This document shows, piece after piece, positions 11,346 to 22,859 of a DNA stretch of 64,000 nucleotides. Below the pieces are notes generated by a model. The model was given only the letters and a program-made list of their open reading frames with translations, searched no databases and was not told the DNA's origin. The position numbers and the translations under genes were made by a program. This DNA comes from Ichthyophis bannanicus (taxonomy: Eukaryota > Chordata > Amphibia > Gymnophiona > Ichthyophiidae). Where the stretch lies: the NCBI GenBank assembly GCA_033557465.1, contig CM066034.1:410914159-410978158 (forward strand), read 5' to 3'. Position 1 is the stretch's first letter. Every line of letters begins with the position of its first letter.

Positions 11346-11659
11346 ATTAAAGAGTTCTGTAGAAAACTTAACACCTTCCTGTTCACAGAACACTATGGTC
11401 ACATTACCTAAACCTACAGTTTCTCCGCCCCCAAACAAAGAATCCTTGACCGACCCATATCGACACTAATGCATAATCATATCCAAACAAACACAACCCA
11501 CATGTTATTGTGTAAATATGTTGCTCAAGTTGTAAACAGTTCTCCCCTGTTTACCTCAAAATAATTATAATGTATTCTGTTCATGTTCTGAGTTTAATGT
11601 AAAGCATTTTGATTTCAGGATAGGGAGTCATAAAAAACAGGTTAAATAAATAAATAAAT

Positions 11660-12361
11660 AGAATGCTAGGTATCATAAGGAAAGAAATGGAAAATAAAAC
11701 AAAGGATATTATAATGCCTCTGTATCATTCCATGGTGTGACCACACCTTGAATACTGCATGCAATTCTGGTCGCTGCATCTTAAAAAGGATATAGCATTA
11801 TTAGAAAAGGTACAGAGAAGAGCCACCAAAATTGTAAAGGGGATGGAAGGATACTCCTATGAAGAGAGGCTAAAAAGATTAGGGCTCTTCAGCATGGAAA
11901 AGAGACGGCTGAGGGGAAATATGATAGAGGTCTATAAATTAATGAATGGAATGGAACAGGTAAACATAGATAGATTGTTTACGTCATCAGAATATAAAAA
12001 GACGAGAGAACATGCAATGAAGCTACAGGGTAACCTATTTAAGACTAGTAAGAGAAAATATTTTTTCACTCAACGTGTAATCAAACTCTGGAATTTGTTA
12101 CTGGAGGATGTAGTAAAAGCTGTTAGTGTAGCTGGGTTTAAAAAAGGTTTGGACAAGTTCCTGGAGGAAAGGTCCATAAACCATTATTAAAAGGGACCCA
12201 GGATATCACTGCTTGACCCAATACAAGCTTTAAGGAACCTGTGTCTTTTGAGGAGACTGCTAGGTACTTATGACCTAGATTGGCCACAGTTGGAAACAGG
12301 ATAATGGGCTTGATGGACTTGGGTCTGATCCAGTATGGCATATCATATGTTCTTATGTTCT
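11660..12361 (+). mobile_element. CR1 family A copy 2, 3' fragment
   Basis: Contains the last 143 codons of ORF2 (11759-12190; HLKKDIALLEKVQRRATKIV to the end) and the CR1 3' tail with GCATATCATATGTTCTTATG. It lies directly after the A-rich tail of L2 copy 1. Confidence 0.85.
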
Positions 12362-13319
12362 AACATAAATATAAACATATAAATATATAAATCTATGCTT
12401 TTTTAAGTAATTATTCAATGTACTCATGCCTGACATATATGGACTTCGAAGTTATGACACAGCTTCTTGAATATTTACAGTGTGGGCACAGCTGGTGTTA
12501 GACAAGCAGGGGACCCAGGCAGAAACTAATGAGAGAGCCCCAAAGCCCATCTGCAGGCTATGTCTCCTTCAGCCTGAGGCAGACTTGGGGCCCCCTTTGG
12601 CATGGGAAACCAGGGCAATTGCTCTGTTTGCTACTCTCTAACTCCGGTCCTGAGTGTGGGGTCTGAGCAGCTTGGGGGGAAGTGTGTATGTGTGTGTGTG
12701 TGTACGTTTATGTGCAGGGGCTGAGTGTCTGGGAGCAGTATGTGAGTGTCTGTACAGATGTGAGGGATAAGTGACCAGGGTCAGTTAGTTCATGTCTGAA
12801 GCTGAAGAAAGCACAGATTGCTAGTGGGCTTTGAGGTCCCCTTCCAAAGTTTAACCCTGAGTTGATCCCCAGCCATATCTATCACCAGTCCCGGCAGATG
12901 TACATCCAAATATATATTCCAGTCACTAAATAGAACATAAAATTCCTTTTTCTACCTGGTTTTCTGGCCATTTTATTGCTCTAGTCGTTTGGCTCTAGTT
13001 TCTGCTTTTCTGTCTACCTTTAGCTCTTTTTTCCAGGGTCACCTGTCTACTTGCTATCACCATCAGCTACATCAATCTGTAACATTAATCTTTCTTTTCA
13101 GTTTTCTTCCTTCTCCTTTTACCATTTAGTTATCATTCTCCTGCTGTTTACTGCATTTACCCAGTTTTCCATCGCTTTCCTTCATCCAGCCCTCCTGTTC
13201 CCAAATCTCTTATTGCCCGGTCTATTACTAACTCTCCCCCTGTGTTAAGCATCTTCCCTTGTCCCTCTCGCACCTTCCCCATACAGAGTCTCTCTCTCTC
13301 CCATGTTCATTAGTTCCCT
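12362..13319. other. unassigned spacer with a short TG repeat
   Basis: No coding sequence or recognised element. An AT-rich start is followed by a GC-richer stretch at 12480-12880. A TG/TA microsatellite lies at 12681-12704. Confidence 0.5.
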
Positions 13320-13880
13320 TCAACTACTACTAATCATTTATATAGCACTACCCCCAACACATGTCCAGCATCTCTTCTGACTCCATAGTTCCCACCCCTC
13401 TTTATCAGTATCTTTTCTGTCTCTCTCCTTAGCTTTACCCTTAATGTTCAGTCTAACCAGTTGTTGGGTCTCCATGTCCAGCATCTTTTCTGTCTCACCT
13501 CCCCAGTACCCCCTCCCCCAATGTCAAACATCTCCTGTCTGTCTCCCTCCTTCCATTCCATCATCTCCTGTTTCCATAGTTCCCCCCCCCCCCATGATTG
13601 TTATCTCCAGTATTTCACTAGTCCTCCCCTCCCATATCCAGTATCTCATCTGTTTCCCAAGTTCCTCCACAAAGGCCATCATTTCTTCTGTCTCACCAGT
13701 CATCTTCCCACACATATCCAGCATCTCCTGTTTCCCTGCCCAGTACCCCCTCATGTCAAGCATCTCCTACCTATCTGGTTACCTTCCCTGTCCAGCATCT
13801 CCTCTGCCTCCCTCGTTCCTCCTCCCCCATGTACAACATATCCTCTGCCTCCCTATCCTATACCACTCCCACATCAAGAA
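13320..13880. repeat. CT-rich degenerate tandem repeat
   Basis: Irregular repeats of roughly 25-60 bases around CATGTCCAGCATCTC and CTGTCTCCC, very pyrimidine-rich on the plus strand. Apparent open frames are low-complexity Pro/Ser/Cys and not credible genes. A similar tract lies at 19000-19520. Confidence 0.65.
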
Positions 13881-13885
13881 TTGTA

Positions 13886-14100
13886 TTTATGTATTTATTT
13901 GAAACGTTTTTCTATACCGCTCCTTCCAGAGATCAGGGGTGGTTTACATTGTAACAAAACAGAACTTTGCATGGAACATTATGAAAGAGTTATAACCGTT
14001 AACTATTTACATAAACTATGTACATTCTTAAAAATTCAGGAAGGTGCTACATGCACAGGATATCTGTGATGCAAATTCAGCAGACATACAACCATACAAC
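13886..14100 (-). mobile_element. L2 3' end
   Basis: A TATTTATGTATTTATTT tail, then the hairpin ACCGCTCC...GGGGTGGT (13916-13943, with G-U pairs) and the usual GTTTACATTG. It is truncated to the 3' untranslated region, directly before CR1-A copy 3. Confidence 0.65.
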
Positions 14101-14117
14101 CTGGTCCATCCACCATC

Positions 14118-14900
14118 ATGTCTAGTGCATGGAACTCTGCTCTCAGGGAACGAGTCCATTCTCTAGAGGCTAGAATAGCAGACTTGGAAAACATAAGAAA
14201 GACAGAGAGGTACATAGACAAGACCTACAGGGATATAGTCCTGAAGTCCCACCTCCAGTCTGGCAAGATCCCTGTGGCCATGGAGGAGAGAGGTCACATG
14301 ACAGGAGAGCATCACCCTGGTGTGGCAGGAAGTGATCCTGTAACTAGGACCTGTGCTCCAGGTGATGCAAAACCCTCTCGCACTGAGGAAGTTTCTCCAG
14401 GGCCATGTGCCCATGAGGGAAGGGTTAGGACAGCCGTTATAGTTGGTGATTCGATCATTAGGCATGAAGATAGCTGGGTGGCTGGTGGACGTGAGGATCG
14501 CCTGGTAACATGCCTGCCTGGTGTGAAGGTAGCGGACCTCACGCGCCACCTAGATAAGGTCTTAGATAGTGCTGGGGACGAGTCTGCTGTCTTAGTACAT
14601 GTCGGTACCAATGACATAGGAAAATGTGGTAGGGAGGTTCTGGAGGCTAAATTTAGGCTTTTAGGTAGGAAGTTGAAATACAGAACTTCCAGGGTAGCGT
14701 TCTCCGAAATGCTTCCCGTTCCACGTGCAGCACCCAAAAAGCAGGCAGAGCTCCGGAGTCTCAATGCGTGGATGAGGCAATGGTGCAGAGATGAGGGTTT
14801 TGAATTTGTTAGGAACTGGGGAACATTTGGGGAAAGGAGGGACTCTTCCGAAGGGATGGGCTTCATCTTAACCGGGATGGAACCAGGCTGCTGGCATTAA
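14118..14900 (+). pseudogene. CR1 ORF1 with SGNH esterase domain, frameshifted
   Basis: ORF1 of CR1 elements often carries an SGNH/GDSL esterase domain. Here the N-terminus is a short coiled coil (LRERVHSLEARIADLE, residues 8-23). The SGNH blocks follow: VIVGDSIIR with the nucleophile Ser near residue 110, and VHVGTNDIG near 160. The final block with the catalytic Asp-x-x-His (DGLHL) is present in the DNA at about 14857-14871 but in another frame, because of a shift just before it. The product from this copy would therefore lack its catalytic His. In families with this domain it is thought to aid lipid or membrane interaction of the element's RNP. Confidence 0.75.
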
Positions 14901-15142
14901 CCTTTAAAAAGGAGATAGAGCAGGTTTTAAACTAGATAATAGGGGAAAGCCGACAGTCGCCCAAGAGCCGATGGTTCGGAAGAATGTATCCTTGAAGGAT
15001 ACTACCAAAAGCAGAGAGGTTCCAAAAAAGAGCAAAGTAGCCCAAATGCCCTTGAGTATGGAGCAGACAGAGCTTAAAGATCCCAAATTACCCATGTCTA
15101 CCAATAGCCAAATTAATATGAATAAAATAGTCTCTAAAATGC

Positions 15143-15853
15143 TTGTATGCAAATGCTAGAAGTCTAAAAAATAAGATGGGAGAGTTAGAATATACAGCAC
15201 TAAATGAAAGGTTAGATATGATTGGAATATCAGAGACATGGTGGAAGGAGGACAACCAGTGGGACACTGTGATACCTGGGTACAAACTATATTGTAATGA
15301 TAGAGCTGATCAAATTGGTGGAGGGGTTGCGCTCTATGTTAGAGAGGGCATTGAGTAAGAAAGGATTAAAGTTTTGCAGGAAACAAAATTTGCTGTAGAA
15401 TCTCTATGGATTGAAATTCCATGTAAAAAGGGGAAGGCGATGGCAATGGGGGTGTACTATCGACCACTTGGCCAGAATGAACAAATGGATGATGAAATGC
15501 TCAAAGAAATCAAGGAAGCTAACAAAGGTTATAGCACAGTAATAATAATGGGTGATTTTAATTACCCTGGTATCGACTGGGTCAGTGTCACGGCAGGACA
15601 TGCTAGGGAGATAAAGTTCCTAGATGAAATAAATGACTGCTTCTTGGAGCAGCTGGTTCATGAACCAACCAGAGGGGAAGCCATATTAGACCTAGTCCTT
15701 AGTGGAACACCAGATCTAGTGCAAGAGATAAGGTTGTTGGGACCACTTGGCAATAGTGAACATAGCATGATCGCCTTTGATTTAATTAGTGGAGGAGGGA
15801 TAGTAAAGAAATCCAGAGTACTACCTTTTAACTTTCGAAAGGGAGACTTATAA
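15143..15853 (+). pseudogene. CR1 apurinic-like endonuclease domain
   Basis: The endonuclease part of ORF2, which nicks target DNA. Recognised by NARSLKNKMGELE, ISETWW (catalytic Glu), GGGVALYVREG and MGDFNYPGIDW (Asp/Asn pair). Two lesions stand out: an in-frame TAA at 15356-15358, and a final catalytic block reading S-E-H, where CR1 enzymes have S-D-H (the copy at 22.1 kb keeps S-D-H). The frame is lost near 15853 before the reverse transcriptase. Confidence 0.75.
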
Positions 15854-16124
15854 AGTGAGGAAAATAGTTAAGAAAAAACTAAAAGGAGCAGTTGCATAGG
15901 TTAAAGACTTACATCAAGCTTGGGTGTTGTTGAAAAATACTATCTTGGAAGCCCAGACCAGCTGTATTCCACGCTTTAAGAAAAGTGGAAGAAAGTAAAA
16001 GAAACTGCCAGCATGGTTTAAAGGTGAGGTCAGAGAGGCTGTTGTTGCCAAAAAAGCACCTTACAGGAAATGAAATGACGAAACCTGGAAACAGCACAAG
16101 CACTGGCAAGTTAAATGCAAGGCA

Positions 16125-17910
16125 TTGATAAGGCAGGCAAAGGCAGAATTTGAGAAGAAGCTTGCTGCGGAAGCAAAAACGCGAAATAAAGACTTTTTCA
16201 AGTACATTCGTAGCAAAAAACCTGTAAGAGAGTCAGTTGGTCCATTAGATGATAGAGGGGTTAAAGGGGCACTAAGAGGCGACAAGGCGATAGTGGAGAG
16301 ACTGAATGAATTCTTTGCTTCGGTCTTTACTGAGGAAGATGTAGGGATATTACCCATGACTGAAGTGGTATTTAAAGGTGTGGAAGAATTGAAGGAAATA
16401 TTGATACATCGGGAAGATGTATTACAACTATTAGATAAACTGAAGAGTAGCAAATCACCTGGGCTGGATGGTATTCATCCAAGGGTGTTGAAAGAACTGA
16501 AATATGAGATTGCAGACCTGCGATTAGTAATCTGTGAACTATCATTAAAATCATCTCTAATACCTGAAGATTGGAGGATTGCCAATGTAACAGCAATTTT
16601 TAAAAAGGGTTCGAGGGGTGATCCGGGAAACTACAGACCGTTGAGCCTGACGTCAGTACCGGGAAAAATGGTAGAAACCATCATAAAGAATAAAATTACT
16701 CAGCATGTAGATAGTGATGGCCTAATGGGAGACAGCCAACTTGGCTTTAGACAAGGAAGATCTTGTCTTACTAATCTGTTATGTTTTTTTGAAGGAGTGA
16801 ATAAACAGGTGGACAAAGGTGAGTCGGTTGATATAGTGTATCTGGACTTTCTGAAAGCCTTTGACAAGGTCCCTCATCCGAGACTTTTGGCAAAACTAAA
16901 GAGTCATGGGATAGGAGGCAGTATACTATTATGGATCAAGAACTGGTTAAAAGATAGAAAGCAGAGGGTAGGGCTAAATGGCTAATTTTCCCAATGGAGA
17001 AAGGTGAATAGTGGTGTACACCAGGGATCTGTGCTGGGTCCGCTGTTTTTTGACATATTCATAAATGACCTGGAAAGTGAAATAACGAGTGAGGTTATCA
17101 AATTTGCAGATGACACAAAACTATTTAAAGTTGTTAAAACCCAAGAGGATTGTGGAAAATTGCAAGAGGATCTTGATAAATTTGGAAGATTGGGCATCAA
17201 AATGGCAGATGAAATTTAATGTGGACAAGTGCAAAGTTATGCACCTTAGGGAAGAACAGCCCAAACTATGGTTACACAATGCAAGGTTCCACATTAGGAA
17301 CCACCACCCAGGAAAAAGATTTAGGCGTCATTGTGGATACCATGTTAAAACCCTCGGCCCAGTGTGCAGCGGCGGCCAAGAGAGTAAATAGAATGCTAGG
17401 TATGATAAGGAAAGGAATGGAAAATAAAACAAAAGATATCTATATCGTTGCATGGTGAGACCGCACCTTGAATATTGTGTGTAATTCTGGTCGCCGTATC
17501 TTAAAAAGGATATAGCGATTTTAGAAAAGGTTCAGAGAAGAGCCACCAAAATGGTAAAGGGGATGGAAGGATACTCCTATGAAGAAGGGCTACAAAGGTT
17601 AGGGCTCTTTAACCTGGAAAAGAGATGGCTGAGGGGAGATATGATAGAAGTCTATAAATTAATGAACGGAGTGGAATGGGTAAACGTAGATCGATTGTTT
17701 ACGTTATCAGAATATAGAAAGACTAGGGGACATGCAATGAAGCTACAGAGTAAATTATTTAATACTAATAAAAGAAAATATTTTTTCACTCAACGTGTAA
17801 TCAAACTCTGGAATTTGTTACCGGAGGATGTAGTAAAGGCTGTTAGTGTAGCTGGGTTTAAAAAAGGTTTGAACAAGTTCCTGGAGGAAAGGTCCATAAA
17901 CTATTATTAA
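16125..17910 (+). pseudogene. CR1 reverse transcriptase, several lesions
   Basis: Homologous to the intact copy at 398-2548. Open from 16125 with SSKSPGLDGIHPRVLKELK, the RT fingers and VYLDFLKAFDKVP. It is stopped by a TAA at 16983-16985 and resumes in the same frame with FADDTK near 17107. It then shifts frame near 17180 and 17400. The C-terminal domain occupies 17551-17910. Confidence 0.8.
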
Positions 17911-18329
17911 GAAGGGACCCAGGATATCAATGCTTGACCCAGTACAAGCATTGTGGAACCTGTGTCTTTTGGAGAAACTGCTAGGTACATATAACCTAGA
18001 TTGGCCACTATTGGAAACAGAATACTGGGCTTGATGGACCTTGGTCTGACCCAGTATGGCATATCTTATATTCTTATGTTCTTAGTGTCCTCCCTATTTC
18101 CCCTTCCCTGGTGGTCCACCATCCAACCTTCCTTCCCCCTTCTCGCTGGTCTTCCCCCAGTCCTGCACCATCTCATATACAAATACTCTACGACGCTAGG
18201 TTCTGCATGCAGCACAACATCAGAGAAATAAACTGAAACAGTTCCTCCTCTTCTGTGCAAAATATAAAGATGGCACGTATAAAATCCATAAAGTTATATA
18301 AGCTCTGTTTATTACAAGTGACTCCTCAT

Positions 18330-18852
18330 TCACCTGCTTTTTGACATATTCATAAATGACCTGGAAAAGGGAATAATGAGCGAGGTTATCAAATTTGCAG
18401 ATGACACAAAACTATTTAAAGTTGTTAAAACCCAAGAGGATTGTTTTAGTGTATCTGGACTTTCAGAAAGTCTTTGACAAGGTCCCTCATCAGAGACTTT
18501 TGGAAAAACTAAAAAGTCATGGGATAGGAGGCAGTGTACTATTGTGGATCAGAAACTGGTTAAAAATAGAAAACAGAGGTAGGACTAAATGGCCAATTTT
18601 CCCAATGGAAAAAGGTGAATAGTGGGGTACCGCAGTGATCTCTGCTGGGTCCGCTGCTTTTTGACATATTCCTAAACCATTATTAAAAGGGACCAGGATA
18701 TCACCGCTTGACCTAATACAAGCATTGAGGAACCTGTGTCTTTTGGGGAGACTATTGGGTACTTATGACCTAGGTTGATCACTGTTGGAAACAGGATACT
18801 GGGTTTGATGGACCTTGGTCTGACCTAGTATGGCATATCTTATGTTCTTATG
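18330..18852 (+). mobile_element. CR1 family A copy 4, rearranged fragment
   Basis: Short pieces of CR1-A ORF2 in scrambled order. The FADDTKLFKVVKTQEDC region (18390-18445) is followed directly by an earlier part, VYLDFQKVFDKVPHQRLLEK (18447-18510), then NWLK. It ends in the CR1 3' tail at 18660-18852. The order differs from every other copy, so at least one rearrangement has happened. Confidence 0.7.
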
Positions 18853-18854
18853 CA

Positions 18855-19000
18855 CCCTTCCAACTACAATAACACTAAACAACACTCAGATAAATGTTAG
18901 ACCAGAGATGAAATATCTTGAAATAACATTTGACCAACAACATTCCTTCAAGACTCAAGTAACAAGACTTCAAGACGAAGACTTTGTAACGACTCCGTCC
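18855..19000 (+). pseudogene. L2 reverse transcriptase scrap
   Basis: The plus strand encodes MKYLEITFDQQHSFKTQV, a good match to the L2 thumb motif R-Y-L-G-I-T-x-D. It has no defined ends and is cut off by the CT-rich tract that follows. Confidence 0.55.
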
Positions 19001-19529
19001 CCTCCTTGAACCATTTATCTCTCTCTCTCGCTCTGTCCACTCATATTTCATTACTCCTTACTATCTAGTCTAATCAATCCCCCTCTCTTTTACGCCTTCT
19101 ACCTACCGCATTTCAACCTTCACTCAAGTCTTTTGCTCACTCTCTCTCCCTCTCCATGTCTCACATCTCTCATCACCCATCCAGAGTCTCTCTACTACAA
19201 CTACAATTACTGATGGTTTGTATACAGTAGTGCCATAAGGTGTACGCAGTGCTGTACAGACACATGTAAAAGACTGTCCCTGATCATTGAAGCTTTCTCT
19301 TTCTCTGGCTCTTCTTTCCTTCTGTCCACTACCTCCACTCTCTCTCCCCCTATCCTTCCATGTCTGACCTCTCCTTTCCTATCCCCCTGCAACCAGCACT
19401 ACCCCATCTCCATACCAAATCATCCCCTCCCTATTACTCCCATGCCCAGCATCTCTCCGTCTCTTTCTCAGCCTATTAATTTACCCCATGTCCATCTTCT
19501 CCCCTTTATCTCCCTATAACCCCCATGTT
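19001..19529. repeat. CT-rich tract with an embedded LINE tail
   Basis: The same kind of pyrimidine-rich degenerate repeat as 13320-13880. At about 19193-19290 it holds the reverse complement of a LINE 3' tail (GTACGCAGTGCTGTACAGAC, preceded by CTACTACAACTAC); the matching tail type is at 63560-63650. Confidence 0.55.
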
Positions 19530-20195
19530 CTGCTCTTCCCCTGTGCATTTATGCCACAGAGGAATTTAAACGTCTCAATCATATCACCTCTATTTCGCCT
19601 TTCCTCTAAGGTGCACATATTAATATGCTTAAGTCTGTCCTCACATGTTTTATAATGAAGACCACTAACCATTTTAGTAGCCGCCCTCTGTACTGACTCC
19701 ATCCTGTTTATATCCTTTTGAAGGTGCATCTCCATAATTGCACACAATACTCCAAATGAGGTCACACCAAAGACTTATACAGAGGCACTATCACCTCCTT
19801 TTTTCTGCTAGCCATACCTCTCCCTATGCACCCAAGCATCCTTCTAGCTTTTGCTGTTGCCTTTTCTACCTGTTTAGCTACTTTAAGATCATCAGACACA
19901 ACCACACCGAGGTCCCGCTCTTCTTTAGTGGACAAAAGTACTTCACCCCGTATACTATAAAGCTCCCTTGGATTGCTGCAGCTCAAATGCATGACCTTGC
20001 ATTTTTTAACATTAAATCCCAGCTGCCAAATTCTAGACCATTCTTCAAGCTCAGCTAGATCCCTCCTTATGTTATCTACACCTTCCTGGGTGTCTACTCT
20101 ATTGCAGATTTTGGTATCATCCGCAATGAGGCAAACCTTACCCGACAGCTCTTCCGCTATATCACTAACAAAGATGTTAAAAAGAAAGGGAGGAC
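19530..20195 (-). mobile_element. CR1 family B fragment
   Basis: The minus strand encodes the C-terminal part of a CR1 reverse transcriptase. MHLSCSNPREL and KEERDLGVVVSDDLKVAKQ (19900-19992) are followed by ARRMLGCIGRG and LKHINMCTLEERRNRGDMIE. It matches the second CR1 family at 27138-29748 better than family A. At 20195/20196 it abuts family-A reverse transcriptase in the same orientation and at nearly the same protein position. Confidence 0.75.
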
Positions 20196-21064
20196 ATCTT
20201 TGACTGCCCTCTGCTTTCTATCTTTTAACCAATTCCTGATCCACAATAGTACACTGTCTCCTATCCCATGACTTTTTAATTTTGCCAAAAGTCTCTCATG
20301 AGGGACCTTGTCAAAGGCTTTTTGGAAGTCCCGATACACTATATCAACTGACTCACCTTTGTCTACCTGCTTATTCACACCTTCAAAAAAACATAACAGA
20401 TCAGTAAGACAAGACCTTCCTTGGTCAAAGCCATGTTGGCTGTCTGCCATTAAACCATGCTATCTACATGTTCAGTAATTTTTTTCTTTATGATTGTTTC
20501 TACCATTTTTCCCAGTACTGACGTCAGACTCACCGGTCTATAGTTTCCCGGTTCACCCCTGGAGCCCTTTTTAAAAATTGGCGTTACATAGGCCATCCTC
20601 CAATCTTCAGGTATTACAGATAATTTTAATGATAGTTCACAGATTACTAATAGGTCTGCAATCTCATATTTCAGTTCTTTCAACACTCTTGGATGTATAC
20701 CATCCAATTCAGGTGATTTGCTACTCTTCAATTTATATTATAGTTGTAATACATCTTCCCGCTGTATCAATATTTCTTTCAATTCTTCCGCAGCAGCTGC
20801 TTTAAATACAATTACAGTCATGGGTAACATTCCTACATCTTCCTCAGTAAAGACCAAAGCAAAGAATTCATTCAGTCTCTCCACTATGGCCTTGTCCCCT
20901 CTTAGTGCCCCTTTTACCCCTCTATTATCTAATGGTCCAACTGACTCTTTCACAGGTTTTTTGCTATGAATGTTCTTGAAAAAGTCTTTATTATGCATTT
21001 TTGCTCCCACAACAAGCTTCTTCTCAAATTCTCTCTTTGCCTGCCTTATCAATGCCTTGCATCT

Positions 21065-21715
21065 AACTTATTTATTTATTTATTTATTTAACTATTTCTT
21101 TTATACCGCCCCTTCCAGAGATCAAGGGCGGTTTACATATAACAGGTTAACAGTCTTGTACACAGTTTGTATACATTTTACATAGAACAATAGAATTCAA
21201 CTATTTACATTGAACAGTAATATAAACTTTGTAGGTATTAAAACAAACACATCTAACTTTTTACAAATATATATTTACAGTGTGTGGTGTGTGTTGTGTT
21301 GGTCAGAAATTGGTGTAGGTGTTGGAATTTAGTTCCTTTTTATGTCGTCTTGGGGCGTGTGTGTGGAGGGGGGCAGGCTTGTGTTTACATTGTTTGGATT
21401 AAGGGAATTTGTGCATGTGTGACCACGTTTGTTGTGGAGCTAGCTTTGGGGTAGTAGGGGACTTCGAAGTGTTCAGTGAACAGGTAGGTCTTTAATTCTT
21501 TTCTGAATTGGAAGAGGTCTCTTATGGTACGAAGTTCAATGGGGAGGTCGTTCCAGAGTGTAGGAGCAGCGAATGAGAATGCTCTGGAGCTGGTGGTGTT
21601 CTTAGTTTTGCGGATGGTTTTTGGTATGATGAGAGAGTGGGCTGCGTTTTGTCTGAGGGTCCTTGTCGAGGTTGGAGATTGCAGTAATGTAGATAGGTGT
21701 GAGGGGTTGTGTTGT
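21065..21715 (-). mobile_element. L2 3' end inserted in CR1-A copy 5
   Basis: A (TTTA)n tail at 21068-21092, then the perfect 7-bp terminal hairpin ACCGCCC...GGGCGGT (21105-21132). A long 3' untranslated region follows, and the L2 C-terminal motif FAAPTLWNDLPIELR near 21540-21580. It interrupts the CR1 codons between WKQH and the KCKALIRQAK region. Confidence 0.8.
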
Positions 21716-22452
21716 TTCCAGTTTTCAGCATTTGGCTCCTTTTTCCATTTCCTGAAAGATGCTTTTTTGGCAACAACAGCCTCTCTAACTGCACCTTTAA
21801 ACCATGCTGGCAGTTTTTTGGACTTCCTTCCACTTTTCTTAAAGCGTGGAATACAGCTGGTCTGGGCTTTCAATATAGTATTTTTAAACAACACCCAAGC
21901 TTGATGTAAATCTTTAACCTTTGCAATTTCTCCTTTTAGGTTTTTCTTAACTATTTTCCTCACTTTATCATAGTCTCCCTTTTGAAAGTTAAAAGGTAGT
22001 ATTTTGGATTTCCTTACCCTCCCTTCTCCATTTATTAAATCAAACACGATCATGCTATGATCACTATTGCCAAGTGGCTCTAACACCCTTATCTCTTGCA
22101 CCAAATCTTGTGTTCCACTAAGGACTAGGTCCAAAATGTCTTCCCCTCTGGTCGGTTCATAAACCAGCTGCTCCAAGAAGCAGTCATTTATTTCATCTAG
22201 AAACGTTATCTCCCTAGCATGTCCTGTCGTGATACTGACCCAGACAATACTGAGGTCATTGAAATCACCCATTATTACTACTGTGTTGTATATTTTGTTC
22301 ATTCTGGCCAGGCGGTCAATAGTACACCCCCACTGCCATCGCCTTCCCTTCCCCTTTTTAGATAAAATTTCAATGCATAGATATTCTACAGTGAATTTTG
22401 TTTCCTGCAAAACTTTAATCCTTTGTGAATCAATGCCCAACCCCTCCACCAA
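21385..22452 (-). pseudogene. CR1 endonuclease fused in frame to the L2 C-terminus
   Basis: A 355-codon open frame created by insertion. The first part is CR1 endonuclease: MGDFNDLSIVW, then NSDHSMIVF with the catalytic Asp-His kept. The CR1 linker follows (SCIPRFKKSGRKSKKLPAW). After WKQHN the frame runs directly into L2 C-terminal sequence (SRAFSFAAPTLWNDLPIEL ... TYLFTEHF). It is an accident of nested insertion with no stop at the joint; a functional product is not implied. Confidence 0.75.
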
Positions 22453-22859
22453 TTTGATCTGTAAGATATAGTTTGTACCTAGGTATCACAGTGTCCCACT
22501 GGTTGTCCTCCTTCCACCATGTCTCTGAGATACCAATCATATCTAACCTCTCATTTAGTGCTATATTAACTCTCCCAATCTTATTTTTATAGACTTCTAG
22601 CATTTGCATACAAGCATTTTAGAGACTATTTTATTCATATTAATCTGGCTATCGGTAGGCAGGGGTAATTTGGAATCTTTAAGCTCTGTCTGCTCTGTAC
22701 TCAAGGGCATTTGGGCTACTTTTGTCTTTATTGGAACCCCTCTGCTGAGATGCCCTAACTTCAGTCTTTTGCTAGTATCATTGAAGGATACATTGTTCTG
22801 AACATGCGCTCTTGGGCGACTGTCGACTTTCCTCTATTATCTAGTTTAAAACCTGCTCT

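Larger units (their letters stand above)
8670..11657 (+). mobile_element. L2-clade LINE copy 1, decayed, with a nested L2
   Basis: The plus strand reads from the end of the endonuclease (LGDFNL at about 8680) through the reverse transcriptase, which has LYADDLMLYTP near 10205 and YLGIIIDKN near 10435. The C-terminal domain follows (VHWLPIQSRAKI near 10730), then a 3' end with AATAAATAAATA at 11642-11657. There are many stops and frameshifts; the longest open piece is 10070-10702. A minus-strand L2 3' end is inserted at 10958-11345, after which the C-terminus resumes with LNTFLFTEHYG. Confidence 0.75.
14110..18082 (+). mobile_element. CR1 family A copy 3, near full length
   Basis: A plus-strand CR1 with ORF1 (14118-14900), a spacer, endonuclease (15143-15853), reverse transcriptase (16125-17910) and the CR1 3' tail (18000-18082, ending in repeated TTCTTATG). 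ORF2 has several stops and shifts. It is the only plus-strand copy with both ORFs. Confidence 0.85.

Noticed and set aside
13444..14069. Two overlapping plus-strand frames of 152 and 202 codons
   Set aside because: Low-complexity Pro/Ser/Cys translation of the CT-rich tandem repeat.
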